50,496 nt of DNA, from the NCBI GenBank assembly GCA_016219185.1, contig JACRBZ010000035.1, positions 1 through 50,496 of the forward strand. The letters run 5' to 3'. Below, piece after piece: positions 1 to 8,294 of this stretch. The notes below the pieces were generated by a model, which was not told the origin of the DNA, made no database searches, and saw only the letters and a list, made by a program, of their open reading frames with translations. A program made the translations under genes and the position numbers. Each line of letters begins with the position of its first letter. The stretch's first letter is position 1. This DNA is from Deltaproteobacteria bacterium. GTDB taxonomy: Bacteria; Desulfobacterota; Desulfobacteria; Desulfobacterales; Desulfatirhabdiaceae.

Positions 1-69
1 AAATTCTGGTGCCTTCACATGTTGGAAAGATATCCAGAAACTATAGATCTACTTGTTGTGTCGATATAA
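1..69 (+). CDS. C-terminal end of an unknown gene (partial)
   Basis: The frame beginning at base 1 is open for 22 codons and stops with TAA at 67-69. It encodes the tail of a protein whose start lies outside the window. The residues MLERYPETI near the end resemble MLERFPENI in another C-terminal remnant at 44826-44972, which also lies directly upstream of a defence gene. I do not recognise the family. The downstream Gabija gene starts 33 bases later. Confidence 0.35.
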   Translation, partial: KFWCLHMLERYPETIDLLVVSI

Positions 70-102
70 AAAAACTTACGAAAAATAAAAAGGCGTACAA
101 AC

Positions 103-2214
103 TTGCATATATCCTCTTTGTCTATTCGAAATTTCAGAAATTTTAAGAGTGCAAAACTGAGGTTCAAAAAAGGTATTAATACCGTCATCGGGGAAAATGG
201 CTCTGGAAAGACAAACCTATTTTTCGCGTTGAGAATACTAATCGACGATGCCCTACCACGCTACTTCAAGTTTTATCAGACCGATTTCAATAGGACGTTG
301 GAGAGTTGGGCAGGCCACTGGATAATTATTTCAATCGCGTTTAGCGGATTAGATGCGAGCGAAGAAGCTCAAACATTAGCTATCCAGTCCATCGGACACA
401 TGGAAACAGCTAAACATGGCAGCTATTCAGTATATTTCAGGCCCAAGTACCAATTCAGAAAAGAGCTGAACGACTATTCCAAAGTAGCAGGGAAAAATGC
501 GGCTGGTCTTAAACTTCTGCTGGATAAGCTGGCAATTGAAGATTATGAAACCGTCTACCTATGCAGAGGTACGGCGGACTTTAGTAAAAATGATATTTAT
601 AAACAATATGTTGGCGACTTTGACAAAATAGAGTTTCCAGACCCCGATGATAAACAAGAATTGTTATTCGGAACGTGGCTGCCCAAGGAAATAAACATTC
701 ATAACGAGCTTTCTTGCACATTTATTAAGGCATTGAGAGATGTTGACAGCGATTTGCGTTCATATTCAAACAACCCTTTAATAAGCCTTCTCAGAGGGAA
801 AGAGAAATCAGTTGAAGTTGCCAAACAACACGAAATTATTGAAAGTATTGATAGTCTAAATGAACAGATTAGCACACTTGACGAAGTAATGGACGTTAAG
901 AATGGAATTGATAAAAGTATTAAGGATACCGTTGGGACAACCTACGCACCAAATATAGACATTAAATCAGAGCTGCCAAATGAAATGGAAAAGCTATTCC
1001 AATCCTTGAAATTATGGATTGGCGATCCAGACGAGGATGGTCATAGAGGTAGAATATCAGAATTAAGTCTAGGAGGTGCAAACCTCATATATCTGTCGTT
1101 AAAGTTGCTAGAGTATGAAAAAGTAAAAACCGATAAAGTTGCAAATTTTCTTCTGGTTGAAGAACCGGAGGCACATGTACACACTCATATTCAGAAAACG
1201 CTTTTTAACAGCCTGCAAGAAAACAAAACCCAAGTCATTATATCCACCCATTCCACTCATATCTCGTCAGTTAGCAACATAAGCCGGGTAAATATTCTGA
1301 GTCGAGGAGACAAAGAGGCACATATATTTCACCCTTCAAAAGGACTGGAACAAAACGAGGTCGTCAGGATAGAGAGATACCTGGACGCAGTCAGAAGCAA
1401 CCTCCTTTTTGCCAAGGGGGTCGTATTAGTTGAAGGCGATGCTGAACAAATATTGATACCTGAAATGTTCAAAAAGGTTTTTGGCCTAACGTTGGATGAA
1501 ATAGGCGTTAGTCTGATTAATATTGGCAGCACCGGTTTTGAAAATGTTGCCAGGATCTTTCACCCTGACAGAGTAAGGAAAAATTGTTCAATCCTTACAG
1601 ACGGAGATGCTTCCATCGTTATGCTCCCAGGCGACCCTGAGCATGACAACGAATATCAGGCCCATTGTAGAGCTTCAGAAGAAAAAGGAAGGGAAAGGAA
1701 ACTCCGACTTACAGATTTTTGCAAAGGCAACAAGTATATAAAACCTATTTATTCAAAGCATACATTCGAAGTTGATTTCCTGATGAATTACAACAGCCAT
1801 GAGTTTGTTCATTGCCTTAACAAGATTTACAAAAATGAAGCTACAATCAATAAATCCAAAGAGAAACTCGAAAACGTTTCAGTTGAAGTTGCAGGAGTCG
1901 AAGTTTTAAGACTTGCGGATAAAATTGGTAAAGGCTGGTTAGCGTTGTTGGTAGCTGAACAACTGGTCTATAATACTTACATTCCAAACTATATTCTTGA
2001 GGCCATAGCATTTGCTGCAGCACATATAAATCTACCTTCCAAAGCAAAGGCAGCACTTCATCGTCTGAAACAAATTAAGGAGCACGACGGCAATTCATTA
2101 CAGGATCAGGCCAAGAAATTTGCAATTAAAGACAAAACACATGAAGAGCTTGTGACCAGCTTCATTGATAACTTTGAAGAAGACCAATTAACAGTGTTTT
2201 TAGCACTCATATGA
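103..2214 (+). CDS. gajA: OLD-family ATP-dependent endonuclease, Gabija GajA-like
   Basis: This 703-residue protein has an N-terminal ABC/SMC-type ATPase and a C-terminal TOPRIM nuclease domain. Visible motifs are Walker A GENGSGKTN (30-38), an ABC signature-like LSLGGAN, Walker B LLVEEPEA (about 350), a switch histidine in STHSTH, the TOPRIM glutamate in VLVEGDAE (about 443) and a DGD acidic pair in LTDGDAS (about 498). In Gabija, GajA is a sequence-specific DNA nickase held inactive by nucleotides and released when phage activity depletes them. The start is TTG: an AAAAGG stretch lies about 9 bases upstream and the first residues (MHISSLSIRNFRNF) match the usual beta strand of OLD ATPases. 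It is longer than the roughly 580 residues of characterised GajA, so a related class 2 OLD pair is possible. Its stop overlaps the next start by ATGA. Confidence 0.8.
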   Translation: MHISSLSIRNFRNFKSAKLRFKKGINTVIGENGSGKTNLFFALRILIDDALPRYFKFYQTDFNRTLESWAGHWIIISIAFSGLDASEEAQTLAIQSIGHMETAKHGSYSVYFRPKYQFRKELNDYSKVAGKNAAGLKLLLDKLAIEDYETVYLCRGTADFSKNDIYKQYVGDFDKIEFPDPDDKQELLFGTWLPKEINIHNELSCTFIKALRDVDSDLRSYSNNPLISLLRGKEKSVEVAKQHEIIESIDSLNEQISTLDEVMDVKNGIDKSIKDTVGTTYAPNIDIKSELPNEMEKLFQSLKLWIGDPDEDGHRGRISELSLGGANLIYLSLKLLEYEKVKTDKVANFLLVEEPEAHVHTHIQKTLFNSLQENKTQVIISTHSTHISSVSNISRVNILSRGDKEAHIFHPSKGLEQNEVVRIERYLDAVRSNLLFAKGVVLVEGDAEQILIPEMFKKVFGLTLDEIGVSLINIGSTGFENVARIFHPDRVRKNCSILTDGDASIVMLPGDPEHDNEYQAHCRASEEKGRERKLRLTDFCKGNKYIKPIYSKHTFEVDFLMNYNSHEFVHCLNKIYKNEATINKSKEKLENVSVEVAGVEVLRLADKIGKGWLALLVAEQLVYNTYIPNYILEAIAFAAAHINLPSKAKAALHRLKQIKEHDGNSLQDQAKKFAIKDKTHEELVTSFIDNFEEDQLTVFLALI

Positions 2215-3986
2215 TATTTGCTAAATTAAATGATGAACAGAAACTGGCTGTTAAGCAAGATGGCCATGTATTATTGACGGCTTGCCCCGGTAGTGGGAAA
2301 ACGCGAGTTCTTATCCATAAGCTTGCTTACAAGCTTAGGCAGCTTCCAGACAACACAAAGAGAAGAATTGCCGCTGTTACGTTCACGGTTAGAGCGTCAG
2401 AAGAGATATTTAGGCGTTTAAACGGAATAGGAATAAACAGCAATAAAATCTGGTCCGGCACCCTGCATTCATTTTGTTTTGAATGGATAATCAAGCCTTA
2501 TTCATGTTACCTGCCTGAGTTGACAAATGGTTTTGCCATAGCCGACGAAACCTTTACTTCAGATTTGATAAGCAGCTTAAAAGCTAAGTACGGCTTGAAA
2601 GAAATTGACCCAGTTAATTTGAGAATAAATAGGGAAGGAAGTTATGTTGAACAAAAGAGCATCCAGAAAAAGCTGCTCGCAGAATACCACAGCATCTTAA
2701 CAAGTAAGAAACTCATAGATTTTGAATTAATTCTTTATTATTCTTACAAATTACTAAAAACCTACCCCAGCATACAACTTACACTATCCAATATTTTTGG
2801 GTTGATATGTGTTGACGAATATCAGGATACTCAGGATTTACTTTACGCAATTATCTCCGAGATTATCAAGGCAGGAAATGGCAAGACATCTCTGTTTCTT
2901 GTTGGAGATATAGACCAAGCAATCTATGCCTCATTGGGAGGAGTTGCAAAAAGTATCGATGATATAAAATCAGAAATCAACAATATGCCAATAACCCATT
3001 TAACCCTCACTGGAAACTACAGGTCAAATCAGAGAATCATAGATTTCTATTCAAATTTCCAAACACAGAAGATTCAAATTCATGCAATTGGAGATAATGC
3101 CAATGAAGAAGGTACGATTACTTTCAACTCAGATGTTCACCACTCTAACATCGTCGATGAAATAGCAAGATTAATTCAATTAAGCCTGGACAGTGGCATT
3201 CAAGAAAATGAAATATGTGTCCTTGTTCCTCAGTGGTGGCTAATCACTGCAGTTTCAAAAAAACTACGTGCAGCACTCCCAGATGTTCATTTTGACGCTT
3301 CTGGGTTAGCCCCAATGTCAAAGAACAGGGAAAATATTTGGTATAAACTTTCACGGCTTTTTCTAACGGAACCAAACCCTAAAATCTATTCTTCCCGGTA
3401 TAGATGGGCAACGGATTTAATTGACAGTTTTAGAGTCGAAACTAACACCGAGTTCAATGAACGTTATAGAAAAGAACGTGACATGTTGAAGCTTATCAAT
3501 TCCATTAAGTCTACAGAAACCGAAGGCATTGATTATTTGAATGATTGTTTCGACCAATTCCTGGAAGCTGTAGCTATTGATTATCTCAAGTATCCTCAAC
3601 TGATCGAAAACAGGAAAATATTCTTTGACAGCATTGAGAAGCGATTAAAGGACGATACATTTAAAGTCCCAAGTGATATTCAGTCGTTCAAGAGCTTTTA
3701 TCGTGAGATGACGGGCGTAATTATCAACACTTGTGTCGGAGTGAAGGGCGAAGAATTCGATACCGTCATAGCCTACGGGCTTCTAAACGGATACATTCCC
3801 CATTGGAATGATATCTTTGCAGGTAACGCATCAGACGCAGCAAGAAAATTAATGTATGTCATTTGCTCACGAGCCAAGACTAATTTGCACCTCATAAGCG
3901 AAACAGGCAGAACAACGAAAAAGGGAGATGATTTGGAAATCACTCCCGAATTAGCAAAGTTAACTTTTGAATATGATGATATTTAA
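2211..3986 (+). CDS. gajB: UvrD/PcrA-like SF1 helicase, Gabija GajB-like
   Basis: This 591-residue superfamily 1A helicase shows motif I ACPGSGKTRVL (24-34), motif II VDEYQDTQ (about 201), motif III GDIDQAIYA, motif IV GNYRSNQRI, a motif V-like VGVKGEEFDTV and motif VI YVICSRAK near the C-terminus. The start overlaps the stop of the OLD nuclease gene (ATGA), so the two are translationally coupled. An OLD-TOPRIM nuclease followed by a UvrD-like helicase is the defining arrangement of Gabija. GajB is thought to sense or process DNA ends and to assist nuclease activation. The helicase motifs look complete, so the gene appears intact. I see no third gene in the operon. Confidence 0.8.
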   Translation: MIFAKLNDEQKLAVKQDGHVLLTACPGSGKTRVLIHKLAYKLRQLPDNTKRRIAAVTFTVRASEEIFRRLNGIGINSNKIWSGTLHSFCFEWIIKPYSCYLPELTNGFAIADETFTSDLISSLKAKYGLKEIDPVNLRINREGSYVEQKSIQKKLLAEYHSILTSKKLIDFELILYYSYKLLKTYPSIQLTLSNIFGLICVDEYQDTQDLLYAIISEIIKAGNGKTSLFLVGDIDQAIYASLGGVAKSIDDIKSEINNMPITHLTLTGNYRSNQRIIDFYSNFQTQKIQIHAIGDNANEEGTITFNSDVHHSNIVDEIARLIQLSLDSGIQENEICVLVPQWWLITAVSKKLRAALPDVHFDASGLAPMSKNRENIWYKLSRLFLTEPNPKIYSSRYRWATDLIDSFRVETNTEFNERYRKERDMLKLINSIKSTETEGIDYLNDCFDQFLEAVAIDYLKYPQLIENRKIFFDSIEKRLKDDTFKVPSDIQSFKSFYREMTGVIINTCVGVKGEEFDTVIAYGLLNGYIPHWNDIFAGNASDAARKLMYVICSRAKTNLHLISETGRTTKKGDDLEITPELAKLTFEYDDI

Positions 3987-3997
3987 ACCATAGCACA

Positions 3998-4049
3998 GCC
4001 CAACAAGGAGGCGGCACACAGACGCTGATGCGCCCCCGCGCCGTTATTA
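3998..4049 (+). other. attC-like recombination site after the Gabija pair
   Basis: A left core GCCCAAC (3998-4004, fits RYYYAAC) is followed by a stem of GGCGGCA against TGCGCC, where one G is extrahelical, and then a GTTATTA right core (4043-4049). It sits 12 bases after the helicase stop, where a cassette attC would lie. The right core fits GTTRRRY poorly, so this may be a decayed site. A covariance search for attC would decide. Confidence 0.4.
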
Positions 4050-4401
4050 TAGCGTATCAACATTGTGGATTGCACCCGAAGAGCTTGAGGGAATCCCTGT
4101 TGATAAGTCACGTATTGGGATAAACGATGCTCTGGTCTGAGCTTAGGCACATTGCACGGGCGAACCCACGGCCAAGCGGTCAATACGGTAACGCTGATTC
4201 CACATATGCTGGAGGTGTTCATGTTGAGGGGCCAGGGATTCAAGAAGGCGCGAATATAGGCAAAAGTAACAAAATATCAAAGAAAGTTATAAAGTGGTCG
4301 TTGTCGTCCAAAAGGCGATGTTAGTCAGCACGCTTGCAGTGCCGTTCGAACGACACCAAAGAAAGGGTAAAGACTTTATCAGTCACGTAGAGGTAAACGC
4401 T
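4050..4401 (+). other. Gene-poor spacer before the QueC/HhH operon
   Basis: There is no convincing complete gene. An open frame ends at a TGA near 4138 and would encode residues such as WIAPEELEGIPVDKSRIG. It looks like a C-terminal gene remnant of unknown family. The longer reading of the next gene from 4294 lacks a ribosome binding site and family-like residues, so I treat that part as leader. A GAGGT element (about 4390-4394) marks the real start at 4402. Confidence 0.4.
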
Positions 4402-4788
4402 ATGGGAAGCACAGGTTCAGGTCATTTTTCAGACTATCCTGGTACGAAGGCCAAGAAGGACGCTGGAGACGGAACAGGTACGGCAGGCGGCGCGAGCGGC
4501 GTTGACAAATGTAAACAGGCATTTCACGTATTGCTCGATGATGTTGGAAACAGCGACTTCTATTCGAAGTTCAATAATGTCCCGGCTGTTGGCGACCAAT
4601 TGGGAATCCTCTTCGACAAGAAGCGTGTCTTCGCAGTCGATGTGAATGGTGTTAAGGTTGGAGCGCTCCCCACATCATTCAATTATCTAGTAGCGTGTCT
4701 GGAAGACGACGTAACTTATGTCGGATTGGTGAGCTCCTCCGCAGTCTTGCCCGTCCCTACCGTAGCTGCTGACTTCGTGCCTCAATAA
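4402..4788 (+). CDS. Small Gly-start protein of a QueC-associated defence-like operon
   Basis: This 128-residue protein begins MGSTGSGHFSDYPG, so Met removal would expose an N-terminal glycine in a flexible Gly/Ser-rich tail. A Gly/Ala/Lys-rich linker runs to about residue 45. The remainder is a compact, mostly beta, about 80-residue domain (GDQLGILFDKKRVFAVDVNG, then VGALPTSFNYLVACLEDDV) that vaguely recalls HIRAN-like small barrels. I do not recognise a named family. The start at 4402 is chosen because GAGGT lies 7 bases upstream. The next gene starts 2 bases after the stop. Partner proteins of QueC-like enzymes in Qat and type IV CBASS systems also begin with Met-Gly, so this is the likely substrate or target protein of the operon. 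That role is inference from context. Confidence 0.6.
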   Translation: MGSTGSGHFSDYPGTKAKKDAGDGTGTAGGASGVDKCKQAFHVLLDDVGNSDFYSKFNNVPAVGDQLGILFDKKRVFAVDVNGVKVGALPTSFNYLVACLEDDVTYVGLVSSSAVLPVPTVAADFVPQ

Positions 4789-4790
4789 TT

Positions 4791-6122
4791 ATGGCCCGCA
4801 TAGATGCTGTCCTAGTTGTTGGGGAGCTTGTTGTGGACTATACGCTCGCCCAGCATGGTGCGATGTGCAAGCTTCGTTTAGGTGGAGTCGGTCACGCCGC
4901 GAGGGGTTTATGGGCCGCAGAGCTCGAATACTCAGTTGCAGCTTTCTGCCCACAATACCTCGTTGACGAAGCAAAGGGCTACCTTGCCGAGTTCGGGTGC
5001 AAAGAGTTCATCTGGCTTGGTGACGTAGTCGGCGCACCAAACGTTATTCTTATTGGTGACGTGACGGAGGTTTCACACCAAGGTTACGAAGAGTTGATGC
5101 GTGATACCAAGGTCGTGAAATTTCATGACCCGCTACCGCGACTCGACGCTTACCAGAAGGTCGTTGTCTTTCCCGGTAGGTTCGATATCAACACTCTCGC
5201 CAGCGCGTTCGCTGAGGATGCACGGTTCTCGTTCGACATCGCGTACGACCTTGAGGACCTTTCATCGATCGAGGCGTTCAAAGGTCGCGTGGAGGCTGTC
5301 ATTATCTCGACGTCGTCCTCGCTGTTCAAACGGCTTGGCAAGATCGATATCGACACACTGATAGATTCAATAAAGACGCTTTCGTCGGACGTGTTCCTAC
5401 TCAAAGAGAATCGTGGTGGTAGCCGACTCTTTGACATGCGGAATGGCTGCGTCGAAGAGATACCAGCAACGTTGGGCCGCACCGTCAATTCAGTAGGCGT
5501 TGGGGATGTCTATACCGGCGTTATGGCAGGCCTTTCTCACAAAGGATGGAGCGAAGCGGCGTGGCGCGGATGCCAGGCCGCCACGGCGTACTCCCAGTCG
5601 ACATTTCCCGACGACATCAAGCGCGATGTGCAGCGCGGGTTCCGGCTCTCGCTGGAGGTGCTGCAAGCGCTCGGTGGAACGGTGCTCCCATGGCACCACC
5701 GCCAAAACTATTCAATCTACCTTGCCGGTCCGGACTTCTCGTACGTTGAAAAGCAGGAGCTTGATTGTGCTGCGGATAGTCTCACGTATCACAACTTCAA
5801 GGTGCGACGTCCCATCCTGAAGAATGGGGAGTTAAAGCGACCCGCGAGCGAGAGCGACCTGCGCCGCACGTATCAGATGGACTGTCATCTGCTAAAAGAA
5901 TGCGATGTGGTCTTCGCGGTTCCTCTCGACCGTGATCCTGGCACGCTCGTTGAGCTCGGAATGGCAATTGAGATGGGCAAGCCGGTCATCACCTACGACC
6001 CTCGGTGTGAAAATGAGAATACGATGGTGGTCGCCGGAAGTTCGATATACTCTGCGGACCTAGATACTTGCCTCAACGGTACTTTCAACGTTATTGCTAA
6101 ATTGAGGGCTGAATCGCAATGA
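4791..6122 (+). CDS. PfkB-family sugar/nucleoside kinase fused to a nucleoside 2-deoxyribosyltransferase-like domain
   Basis: Residues 1 to about 295 are a PfkB/ribokinase fold: a GGVGHAARG substrate loop (31-39) and the C-terminal anion-hole motif NSVGVGDVYTG (233-243), with Asp239 as the expected catalytic base. The usual GAGD reads GVGD. Residues about 306-440 match the nucleoside 2-deoxyribosyltransferase/DNPH1 fold: IYLAGPDF (309-316) and the catalytic-type Glu388 in GTLVELGMAIEMGKPVI. The fusion suggests handling of a (deoxy)nucleoside or freed base, for instance glycosidic bond cleavage or transfer with phosphorylation of the sugar. It lies between a Gly-start small protein and a QueC-like gene whose start it overlaps (ATGA). 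Alternatives are a dNTP-depleting effector or a supplier of a modified base. The domain calls are firm, the role is not. Confidence 0.75.
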   Translation: MARIDAVLVVGELVVDYTLAQHGAMCKLRLGGVGHAARGLWAAELEYSVAAFCPQYLVDEAKGYLAEFGCKEFIWLGDVVGAPNVILIGDVTEVSHQGYEELMRDTKVVKFHDPLPRLDAYQKVVVFPGRFDINTLASAFAEDARFSFDIAYDLEDLSSIEAFKGRVEAVIISTSSSLFKRLGKIDIDTLIDSIKTLSSDVFLLKENRGGSRLFDMRNGCVEEIPATLGRTVNSVGVGDVYTGVMAGLSHKGWSEAAWRGCQAATAYSQSTFPDDIKRDVQRGFRLSLEVLQALGGTVLPWHHRQNYSIYLAGPDFSYVEKQELDCAADSLTYHNFKVRRPILKNGELKRPASESDLRRTYQMDCHLLKECDVVFAVPLDRDPGTLVELGMAIEMGKPVITYDPRCENENTMVVAGSSIYSADLDTCLNGTFNVIAKLRAESQ

Positions 6123-6739
6123 AAAAAGTGCTACTTCTGGCTTCTGGCGGCCTGGACTCAACAACTGTTGGATACCAGCTCGCGGCAGCAGGTGTGGATG
6201 TCGTACCAATCTTTTTTGACTACGGGCAGCATTGCGTAGACATTGAGTGGAGTCGTGTAAATGAAGTTCTACCTTCCGATATGCAGCGGCCTGAACGTTT
6301 AAATATATCGGACATCTTCCGAGGTTCGCATTCGCGGTTGATTCGTGAAGCTGATCTCTGGACTGAAGAGATTAAGGATGACGATTTGTACATCCCATAC
6401 AGAACAATGCTATTCTTCGCCGCTACGGCGGCGCGTGCACAGACTGTTGGTATCCTGGATGCATATACTGGCTTCATCAACAGCAATCACGCCAAAGAAA
6501 TTGACTGTACTACCGAGTATATGGATAACCTTGACGGACTCACATCGAGTATTGGTTCCGTTCGCTTTCACTCGCCATTCCGCCATTCGTCCAAGGCCGA
6601 TGTAGCCAGGGCAGCTGCTGAGCTTGGTGTGCCTATCGGACGAACCTACTCGTGCCAAGTGTCCGCACAGTTTCCGTGCGGCGCGTGTCCAAATTGCGTC
6701 GAGCGCTTGAATGCATTGAAAGAGGCTAAGTTGGTATGA
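6119..6739 (+). CDS. QueC-like 7-cyano-7-deazaguanine synthase homologue (defence type)
   Basis: This 206-residue PP-loop ATPase has SGGLDST at 9-15, a QueC-type IPYRTM segment, and the C-terminal zinc-binding cysteines C179, C187, C190 and C193 (TYSCQVSAQFPCGACPNC). Housekeeping QueC converts 7-carboxy-7-deazaguanine to preQ0 with ATP and ammonia. No queD, queE or queF lies nearby, and the neighbours are a Gly-start small protein and a DNA glycosylase, which argues against queuosine synthesis. QueC homologues recur in Qat (QatC) and type IV CBASS (Cap9) defence operons. I infer that this enzyme activates and attaches a nucleobase, or forms an amide or nitrile, on the partner protein. ATGA overlaps link it to both adjacent genes. 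Confidence 0.8.
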   Translation: MKKVLLLASGGLDSTTVGYQLAAAGVDVVPIFFDYGQHCVDIEWSRVNEVLPSDMQRPERLNISDIFRGSHSRLIREADLWTEEIKDDDLYIPYRTMLFFAATAARAQTVGILDAYTGFINSNHAKEIDCTTEYMDNLDGLTSSIGSVRFHSPFRHSSKADVARAAAELGVPIGRTYSCQVSAQFPCGACPNCVERLNALKEAKLV

Positions 6740-7386
6740 CTAGTTCCGCAATAGAGGTGTTGCTCGTAGCGCGTCGCATCGCTAATCAAGCGAAGGATGA
6801 AGGTGTGCTCTTTGAGGAGAAATATCAGCGTGTTACTTGCGAGCACCTGGGAGCCGTTCTCGCGGATTCTGTGCTCCAGGCCGGGCTCAATTACACGACG
6901 GTTGTGCGTCCACGGGTGCTATCCATTCTGCAAGCGCATCCGAGTCGCCATTCGATTTCCTTATTGGTCTCGCTGATTAAGGACGGGGGGACAGGTGCAT
7001 TCTTGAATTGGCGTCATCACGAGAAGGTGAGCCGTTTCGAGGCACTGGTAGTTTTCTTGCAGAGGTGGGGAGTAGAGGATGTACAGGATTTGCGTGCAGG
7101 TCTATCATCTGACGAATTCTGCTATGCAATTCAAAGTGTTAGAGGTATCGGTCCGAAGACCGTCGATTATATGGCGTGCCTCGTCGGCATCGAGTCCATC
7201 GCAGTTGACCGCCACGTTCGCACGTTCGCAAAAGCGGTTGGTGTCGAGAATGACGACTATCACTTTCTGCGCGCGTCATTTTGCTGCGCTGCTGACCTTC
7301 TCTCACTTTCACGCCGAGAGTTTGACGCCTGGCTCTGGCGTCGAGCCGCAGCGCCGGCTCAGGTGCAGTTGGCTCTTACAGTATAG
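6736..7386 (+). CDS. HhH-GPD superfamily DNA glycosylase/lyase-like protein
   Basis: This 216-residue protein has a helix-hairpin-helix motif VRGIGPKTVDYMA (135-147). Lys141 sits where bifunctional glycosylases carry the Schiff-base lysine, and Asp158 in IAVDRHVRTF is the conserved catalytic aspartate. The endonuclease III 4Fe-4S cysteine cluster is absent at the C-terminus, so the protein is closer to OGG-like or compact HhH proteins. Type IV CBASS operons pair a QueC-like protein with an OGG-like glycosylase, so the same pairing here suggests a common chemistry around a modified base. It overlaps the QueC-like gene by ATGA and is the last gene of the operon. A hairpin at 7446-7488 follows. 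Confidence 0.75.
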   Translation: MTSSAIEVLLVARRIANQAKDEGVLFEEKYQRVTCEHLGAVLADSVLQAGLNYTTVVRPRVLSILQAHPSRHSISLLVSLIKDGGTGAFLNWRHHEKVSRFEALVVFLQRWGVEDVQDLRAGLSSDEFCYAIQSVRGIGPKTVDYMACLVGIESIAVDRHVRTFAKAVGVENDDYHFLRASFCCAADLLSLSRREFDAWLWRRAAAPAQVQLALTV

Positions 7387-7445
7387 ACACACTTTATTCT
7401 CTCGAACCAACAGATAGAATTCTGGGGACACAATACTTAATTCCA

Positions 7446-7488
7446 GCAAAAACATGCTGCGGACAAGCCGCAGATGTTTGCGTTATGC
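7446..7488 (+). other. Hairpin with attC-like layout
   Basis: The stem CTGCGG-ACAAG-CCGCAG (7457-7473) is extended by ACAT/ATGT with an unpaired G, and is followed directly by GTTATGC (7482-7488), a common attC right core. GCAAAAAC (7446-7453) could be the left core. It separates the QueC/HhH operon from the next gene. It is short for an attC and could be an ordinary hairpin. No T-run follows, so it is not a clear terminator. Confidence 0.4.
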
Positions 7489-7529
7489 TTGCGTAACGAG
7501 ACGAACTACGAAAAAGGGCAGGGCTACAG

Positions 7530-8294
7530 ATGAACAAGCAAACCTTCGCCACTAAGGTCAGAATGCTCTACGAAAAGGCCCGCATGCCGCTGGCTTACAT
7601 GCTTGTAATAGCGGCAGTTGGACTGCGTTTCATACCTGGTAAGGAATATGCCTTTGGGGCGCTGATTGCCCTTTGTCTCGTGATGCTGTCGATCCTCTTT
7701 GAAATCCACAAGTCTGTCACCTCAAAGGAATCGCCCCGATGCTTTACATCGTTTACTACGGCTACGATCAGCATTCAACAGGCTCTGGACTCCTATATTC
7801 AAAACACTCGCAATCCATCAATCCGGGTTTTGGGCATTGTGCTTTACCACCAATGGCAGATGCTGGACACTTATCTTTCACACACCTTATTGAGCCCAAA
7901 TCCACCGCAGTTGAATCTTCAAATTGCTTTACTATATCCAGATTGGAGTGAATCGGCTCAGTTAAACAAAGTATTCCCTGTATATGCCAACTCCAACATC
8001 GCTTCAATTGAAGGCTTTATTAACCAGCATAAAGAAAGAGTAGTGAAGCAAGGTTGGAATATCGAGGTCTGGACGTACCGTTACACTCCGCATTGGTTCG
8101 GTATACTCGCTGGCGAAAACCTCTTGTTCCTTGGCAGATCGTTTTGGGATAATGGAGTTCTCCGAGGTGGTTCAAATGGAATGGAAATGCTTGTCACCGG
8201 CGACGATTTCCTCGGATCACAGAAGATTGAGGAGTTTCAGGGATGGTTCCAGCAATGCCAGCAGCAGAAAGTGGAGATCGGTATGAACAAATGA
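7530..8294 (+). CDS. Membrane protein with two N-terminal TM segments and a cytoplasmic domain of uncertain (PLD-like?) fold
   Basis: The 254-residue protein has two closely spaced hydrophobic segments (about 19-37 and 41-60), followed by a soluble domain of about 190 residues. In that domain, a strand-rich RVLGIVLYHQW, then IASIEGFINQH and the late WFGILAGENLLFLGRSFW recall phospholipase D-like domains. I see no HxKxxxxD motif, so it would be catalytically dead or a different fold. Two TM helices plus a sensor or effector domain is common in defence effectors. An AGGGCAGGG stretch about 10 bases upstream may serve as ribosome binding site. It is placed between two attC-like sites, so it is probably the sole gene of its cassette. 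Function unknown. Confidence 0.55.
   Translation: MNKQTFATKVRMLYEKARMPLAYMLVIAAVGLRFIPGKEYAFGALIALCLVMLSILFEIHKSVTSKESPRCFTSFTTATISIQQALDSYIQNTRNPSIRVLGIVLYHQWQMLDTYLSHTLLSPNPPQLNLQIALLYPDWSESAQLNKVFPVYANSNIASIEGFINQHKERVVKQGWNIEVWTYRYTPHWFGILAGENLLFLGRSFWDNGVLRGGSNGMEMLVTGDDFLGSQKIEEFQGWFQQCQQQKVEIGMNK

Noticed and set aside
3983..4243. Minus-strand 86-residue frame in the post-Gabija spacer
   Set aside because: No ribosome binding site, odd composition, and it crosses the attC-like palindrome.
4294..4401. Upstream extension of the Gly-start protein to 4294
   Set aside because: It lacks a ribosome binding site and family-like sequence. GAGGT and the MGSTGSG start favour 4402.
4402..7386. 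Calling the QueC/HhH operon CBASS or Qat outright
   Set aside because: No CD-NTase, TGT, KAP-type ATPase or TatD is present, so it only shares parts with those systems.
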